Assembly (NCBI GenBank): GCA_016784705.1
Contig: JADHUD010000096.1
Location: forward strand, 1-8,426
Source: Spirochaetia bacterium
GTDB taxonomy: Bacteria; Spirochaetota; Spirochaetia; JABMQR01
Reading direction: 5' to 3'
Length of the DNA stretch: 8,426 nucleotides
Both the position numbers and the translations under genes were made by a program. The notes beneath the pieces are model-generated. The model saw nothing but the letters and a program-made list of their open reading frames with translations, did not search any database and had not been told where the DNA came from. Position 1 is the first letter of the stretch, and each line of letters begins with the position of its first letter. This document shows positions 6,293 through 8,426 of the stretch, piece after piece.

Positions 6293-7108
6293 TCAGATAT
6301 AGAGTTGAGTTGCCGGATTAATATTACCTGCCTCTATTTCCTTGAAATATTTTACCGTCCCGATTTTCATCTCTACTGTTGCCTCTTCATCACTCACAAT
6401 AATGGCATGCGGATGCATCTGAAGTATGCTGCAGGTCCACATATGATTTACATTCCCTTCAACTGTATTCTTAAGCGCAAGAGCTTTCTTATAACCATTC
6501 ACGACTACAATAACCTCTTTGGCATCCATGATAGTCTGGATTCCAACAGTCAGAGCTGTTTTCGGCACCTTTGTTAAATCATGTCCGAAATTTCGCGAAT
6601 TGGCAATTATTGTATCCTGAGTAAGTGTTTTTATTCTTGTGCGTGATTTTAAAGATGACCCGGGTTCATTAAAAGCAATATGACCATCGGATCCTATCCC
6701 GCCAAGAAACAGATCTATCCCGCCCGCTGCTTTAATTTTTTCTTCATATGCCAGACACTCTGCTTCCAGATCGTCAGCACTCCCATTTGGAATATTAATA
6801 TTTTCTTTCTTAATATCAACCAGAGAAAAGAGATTTTCCCTCATAAATGTGAAATAACTTTGCGGATGATTCTGTGGAATTCCTATATACTCATCCATAT
6901 TGAAGGTGATAATATTTTCAAAAGATATAACTCCATGTTTATAGAGTCTGACTAATTCTTTGTAGGTTCCTATGGGTGTAGAACCAGTAGGAAGTCCCAG
7001 AACAAATGGTTTTTCCCGAGTAGGTTCTGATTTGATGATCGCCTGTGCAATGTAATTAGCAGTCCATTTTGAAACATTCTTATAATCTTTCTCAATTATT
7101 AAACGCAT
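6293..7108 (-). CDS. nagB: Glucosamine-6-phosphate deaminase NagB
   Basis: Converts glucosamine 6-phosphate to fructose 6-phosphate and ammonia, feeding amino sugars into glycolysis; cytoplasmic, hexameric in E. coli. The 271 residues align with E. coli NagB without gaps at the active site. PTGSTPIGTY (40-49) binds phosphate. NMDEYIG carries the proton-shuttling D72. GGIGSDGHIAFNEPGSS (136-152) carries D141, H143 and E148. SRTRIKTLTQDTIIANSR and NHMWTCSILQMHPHAIIVSDEEA are characteristic blocks. It resembles the spirochaetal form I remember. The ATG at 7106-7108 follows AGAGGAAG at good spacing. The leader carries four 12-bp tandem repeats, and the DUF4954 gene ends 52 bp upstream on the same strand, so co-transcription is likely. 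No nagA or amino-sugar transporter is in view; further genes would have to lie outside. Confidence 0.96.
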   Translation of the reverse strand: MRLIIEKDYKNVSKWTANYIAQAIIKSEPTREKPFVLGLPTGSTPIGTYKELVRLYKHGVISFENIITFNMDEYIGIPQNHPQSYFTFMRENLFSLVDIKKENINIPNGSADDLEAECLAYEEKIKAAGGIDLFLGGIGSDGHIAFNEPGSSLKSRTRIKTLTQDTIIANSRNFGHDLTKVPKTALTVGIQTIMDAKEVIVVVNGYKKALALKNTVEGNVNHMWTCSILQMHPHAIIVSDEEATVEMKIGTVKYFKEIEAGNINPATQLYI

Positions 7109-7120
7109 ACACTTCCTCTC

Positions 7121-7168
7121 TTTATTACTCTATTAATTACTCTATTTATTACTCTATTTATTACTCTG
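7121..7168. repeat. Four tandem copies of a 12-bp unit between the DUF4954 gene and nagB
   Basis: Units are TTTATTACTCTA (7121-7132), TTAATTACTCTA (7133-7144), TTTATTACTCTA (7145-7156) and TTTATTACTCTG (7157-7168). The copies differ by one base each at most from the first, so the array is young or kept uniform. On the transcribed (minus) strand each unit reads TAGAGTAATAAA, with in-frame TAA and TAG. The last unit carries the DUF4954 stop codon, and the array ends 12 bp before the nagB start. It is a candidate variable-number repeat that changes the distance between the two genes in 12-nt steps. Confidence 0.9.
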
Positions 7169-8426
7169 TGATTTTCGATATTTTATCGATAAGCTGTACG
7201 GCTGTCAGCCGCTTTGCTTTCAGCCGTTCGCGTAATTCAATTATAAATTCATTATCATTAACATCACCGTTAATTTCCAGGTATTCAGCATCTCTCTCTG
7301 TTTCTCCATCATTCAGCGCATAACCAACACGGGCAGTCTGAGCAAACTCTTTTTCAGCATCACTGCAGCGCATATCATCCAGAACACCTACGGCCTTAAT
7401 CCATTTTTCTATTATAGAAATGAAGGTTTCTTGTGTAAATTGATGCAGTGACAATCCATATCTGGATTCAATCATATGCATTACCCACGCCAGTTCATAC
7501 TGTTCAAAGTAAGCATTTATTTCGGTAAATCGTGCATCAAGCGCTTCGGTCGTCTTGATAGTTCCCTGTTCAACACCCTGTATCACACGCTCAATTTCAT
7601 CCTTAGGAGCAATAAGTCCAGCTATATCCAGCCATGCACCAGTTCCTGTTTCAGCAAAAGGCTTCGGTGTCAGAATAGTTCTAAGTTCAGCAATAGTTTG
7701 AAAATCATGTGTCCTTAAAAAGTTTACCACTATATTCCCAAGGTATCGGGTAACTGCTGTTTCATATATTTCAATCCCTTTTTCCAAAGCTGACCGGCGG
7801 ATTTTAACGCCGTTATAGTGGTAAATCTGGGTTGAATGCCCGGCTTGTTTCTTTATATCTCGAAGTTTATTCAGCCCGGCTAATATACTTTTAATAGTAT
7901 ATGGTGATAAAAGATGAAAATTCAGATGATCAAATTTAACCGGTGATTTCCGGTTATCACGTTTCGGCCATTTTCGGGAGTCTCGTATGGTTCCGATACT
8001 TCTTAAATTGATAGCCGGTATCAGCAATGATTCACCATCATGCTCAATAAGGTAGGAAAAGGGAAATTCTGTGGTGTCTGAATTCCCGTAGTGACGACCG
8101 ATTATCAGGGTGAAGGCTCCTATTTTCATTGGCCAGAGCATATATGAGTTGGAAGCAGTTTTTGACCCCCTTTCAAGTATACCCTGATGATTAGGGCCGA
8201 GTTTATACATATGATTGCTCTGGTTCGAACCGCTGCCGGCATTCAGAAAGGATACAAGACAGGCAATCAGCAGGGTCGACTTGTGGTGGGTTACCGTGTA
8301 GGGACCGGCAAAAATCGAACAGGCTTCACCATGATATCCTCCGCAGTTTGCAAAAAACACCGAGTTTTCTGCTGAATACTGTTTTGACAACTGGGTTGCC
8401 TGTCCAACAAAGCAGCGGTCGATTAT
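7161..8426 (-). CDS. DUF4954-family protein, C-terminal 421 residues (N terminus outside window)
   Basis: The frame runs from the right edge to the TAA at 7161-7163. The TTG at 8388-8390 lies inside it, and residues above it (…DRCFVGQATQL) continue the protein, so it is not a start. I recognise the family from RCFVGQ…SAENSVFFANCGGYHGEACSIFAGPYTVTHHKSTLLIA, NAGSGSNQSNHMYKLGP, the ILERGSKTASNSYMLWP segment and INLRSIGTIRDSRKWPKRD. DUF4954 proteins are usually about 650 residues with a beta-helix of hexapeptide-like turns in the N-terminal half, which would be mostly off the edge here. Polar conserved patches rich in His, Asn, Gly and Ser suggest a ligand or catalytic site. The last 200 residues are helical and charged, ending ELRERLKAKRLTAVQLIDKI. 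No function is established that I know of. Relatives with hexapeptide repeats include sugar acyl- and nucleotidyltransferases. Placement directly before nagB suggests amino-sugar metabolism, which is inference. Confidence 0.8.
   Translation of the reverse strand: MIDRCFVGQATQLSKQYSAENSVFFANCGGYHGEACSIFAGPYTVTHHKSTLLIACLVSFLNAGSGSNQSNHMYKLGPNHQGILERGSKTASNSYMLWPMKIGAFTLIIGRHYGNSDTTEFPFSYLIEHDGESLLIPAINLRSIGTIRDSRKWPKRDNRKSPVKFDHLNFHLLSPYTIKSILAGLNKLRDIKKQAGHSTQIYHYNGVKIRRSALEKGIEIYETAVTRYLGNIVVNFLRTHDFQTIAELRTILTPKPFAETGTGAWLDIAGLIAPKDEIERVIQGVEQGTIKTTEALDARFTEINAYFEQYELAWVMHMIESRYGLSLHQFTQETFISIIEKWIKAVGVLDDMRCSDAEKEFAQTARVGYALNDGETERDAEYLEINGDVNDNEFIIELRERLKAKRLTAVQLIDKISKITE

Noticed and set aside
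7175..7189. TCGATA-TTT-TATCGA inverted repeat near the 3' end of the DUF4954 gene
   Set aside because: It is inside the coding sequence (LIDKISKI), short and AT-rich, with a 3-base spacer. It might be an operator for nagB but nothing else supports that.
7069..7323. Plus-strand frame with YSIYYSIYYS repeats
   Set aside because: The repeats are just the translated 12-bp array; the rest is antisense to the DUF4954 gene and nagB.

Overview
The window looks like chromosome from a moderately AT-rich, diderm, spirochaete-like bacterium, and every recognisable gene in it is housekeeping. Three things suggest this. The glucosamine-6-phosphate deaminase resembles spirochaetal NagB as I remember it. 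A DUF4954-type protein, a family I know mainly from Bacteroidota and spirochaetes, sits immediately upstream of it. The good GGAGG ribosome sites and a TTGACA-type promoter argue against Bacteroidota. The phylum assignment is inference.

Layout. The left edge holds the 3' end of a plus-strand gene, probably a TrmJ-like RNA methyltransferase, followed by a long-form serine acetyltransferase gene (cysE, GTG start). A 166-bp imperfect palindrome starts at the cysE stop codon and fills almost the whole gap to the next genes. Minus-strand genes then run mnmA, tldD, tldE (transcribed right to left, 28-bp gap then 4-bp overlap), converging on cysE. mnmA is divergent from a plus-strand glycerophosphodiester phosphodiesterase gene, which ends in a hairpin terminator. 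The right end carries a minus-strand pair: a DUF4954 gene running off the edge, then nagB. The two are separated by four tandem copies of a 12-bp unit.

How the genes relate. They cover cysteine synthesis (cysE), tRNA U34 thiolation (mnmA, which needs sulfur ultimately from cysteine), the TldD/TldE peptidase, phospholipid head-group recycling (GDPD) and amino-sugar catabolism (nagB). The mnmA-tldD-tldE run looks like one operon, and the DUF4954 gene and nagB look co-transcribed.

No complete novel system is evident. The points most worth a second look are the palindromic element grafted onto the cysE stop codon, the 12-bp repeat array in front of nagB, the back-to-back mnmA/GDPD promoters that predict leaderless mRNAs, the Cys-x2-Cys form of MnmA, and the uncharacterised DUF4954 protein linked to nagB. 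There is no stretch over 300 bases without a gene, and I see no tRNA, rRNA, CRISPR array or transposase gene.
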